Position numbers and translations under genes: made by a program
Assembly: GCF_003663885.1 (NCBI RefSeq)
Contig: NZ_RCCE01000003.1
Span: 359,501-423,500, forward strand
From: Litoreibacter meonggei
GTDB taxonomy: Bacteria; Pseudomonadota; Alphaproteobacteria; Rhodobacterales; Rhodobacteraceae
DNA length: 64,000 bases
Direction of reading: 5' to 3'
In this document: piece by piece, positions 63,470-64,000 of the stretch
Numbering within the stretch: the stretch's first letter is position 1
Layout of the letters: every line of letters begins with the position of its first letter
The notes under the pieces: generated by a model
What the model was told of the DNA's origin: nothing
Databases searched by the model: none
What the model saw: the letters and a program-made list of their open reading frames with translations, nothing else

Positions 63470-64000
63470 TTAGAAGCTCAGGCCCAGACCCAAGGACATG
63501 GATTTTTGGCTTACGCCAGCGCCGACTTTGCCGGAACCGTAACCGAAGTGCACAACTGCACCGCCGCCCAGGTCGTAAGCAGCAGCCAAGCCGTAGCCTT
63601 TTTGGTCGTTGGCGGCGACAACGCCGTCATACTTGCCGTAGTTGGCGTGGATCGAGAACGCGCCGGTTGTGTAGCCAAGGCCAACACCGATGTGCTTGTC
63701 GAAGACCGAGTTGGTCATGTCTGTGTACTCGATGCCAGCGGCCAGGCCGTTAGCGAAAGTAGCGGACACGGAAACACCGGTTGCTTTTGCGTCAGTCGCG
63801 GTGCCAGGAGCGCCGTCAGCTGCGCGCTGGTGACCCAAACCGAAGTTTACAGTCGTGCCGGACAGGTCCAGAGCGTATTTGAAACCGATCGCATAACCGA
63901 TGCCGGTGTTTACAGCGTTCGAGCCGTTGTCGTCTTCCAAGGAGACTGCAACACCGAAGGCGCCCGATGTGTAATCCCAACGCAGGATTTGGCCATCGTT
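63470..64000 (-). CDS. Gram-negative porin (porin 2), N-terminus cut by window edge
   Basis: The frame is open from the stop at 63470 to the window end, giving 176 C-terminal residues that are close to porin 1: identical through most of the visible barrel and differing mainly in the last 60 residues (for example GLGYTTGAFSIHAN versus GVGYTTGAISVHAN, and a different VSQKSMSLGLGLSF end). The start lies beyond 64000. Two adjacent paralogues with separate terminators suggest separately regulated porins. Confidence 0.93.
   Translation of the reverse strand, partial: NDGQILRWDYTSGAFGVAVSLEDDNGSNAVNTGIGYAIGFKYALDLSGTTVNFGLGHQRAADGAPGTATDAKATGVSVSATFANGLAAGIEYTDMTNSVFDKHIGVGLGYTTGAFSIHANYGKYDGVVAANDQKGYGLAAAYDLGGGAVVHFGYGSGKVGAGVSQKSMSLGLGLSF
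63682..63955 (-). repeat. Near-identical block shared by the two porins (copy in porin 2)
   Basis: The partner of 62501-62774. Confidence 0.8.

Overview
The window looks like a chromosomal segment from an alphaproteobacterium of the Rhodobacterales (Roseobacter lineage). Support comes from the gene families and their order: rsmB, heparinase-like gene, purH, lspA, DUF3035 lipoprotein and M16 protease in one run; a TRAP transporter; FAD/GcvT-type dimethylglycine dehydrogenase relatives; a VPLPA-CTERM-like tail; and tandem Rhodobacter-type porins. I see no prophage, insertion sequence, CRISPR array, rRNA or tRNA gene. The species assignment is inference from gene content.

Layout. 1-6767 (minus): housekeeping run for envelope proteolysis, signal peptidase II, purine synthesis and rRNA methylation. 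6828-8394: a small AT-richer patch holding a DUF1674 gene, a membrane protein, a duplicated DUF1674 3' end and an unknown gene abutting dapB. 9275-13534 (plus): rbfA, a phosphodiester glycosidase-like gene, truB, two small unknowns and a fluoroacetate-dehalogenase-type hydrolase. 13547-21121: an RTX-repeat protein, rpsO, rsmJ, pnp, a sorted SGNH hydrolase, an L,D-transpeptidase and a 1-Cys peroxiredoxin. 21202-24977: aldehyde dehydrogenase, hydroxyisourate hydrolase, di-haem peroxidase and a Sel1 protein.

25017-32774 is the most interesting part. Six minus-strand genes (SsuD-like monooxygenase, YdhF-like aldo-keto reductase, flavin reductase, TRAP small permease, TRAP large permease, TRAP binding protein) diverge from a GntR/UTRA regulator and a Gfo/Idh/MocA enzyme. 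This is the enzyme set of the sulfoquinovose monooxygenase (SMO) pathway, with a TRAP importer in place of an ABC importer and possibly an NAD-dependent (GH188-type) sulfoquinovosidase in place of a GH31 enzyme. I infer a route from a sulfosugar to glucose plus sulfite.

35006-42345 is a tightly overlapping six-gene methyl-transfer operon: XRE-cupin regulator, LysE exporter, GFA-fold protein, dimethylglycine-dehydrogenase-like protein, homocysteine S-methyltransferase and a second dehydrogenase-like protein. It probably serves catabolism of glycine betaine or a related methylated amine. Then come free-methionine-sulfoxide reductase, thiolase, a STAS/HATPase partner-switching pair, gamma-glutamyltransferase, hspQ, an AEC permease, a lytic-transglycosylase-like lipoprotein, lolA and ftsK, an aminotransferase, an amidase, ubiH, a Trm112-like/Lon-domain/thioredoxin run, xth, an OmpR-type regulator, ribA, a second YkuD protein, a YggS protein and two tandem porins. 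The second porin runs off the window end, and the M16 protease at base 1 is also cut.
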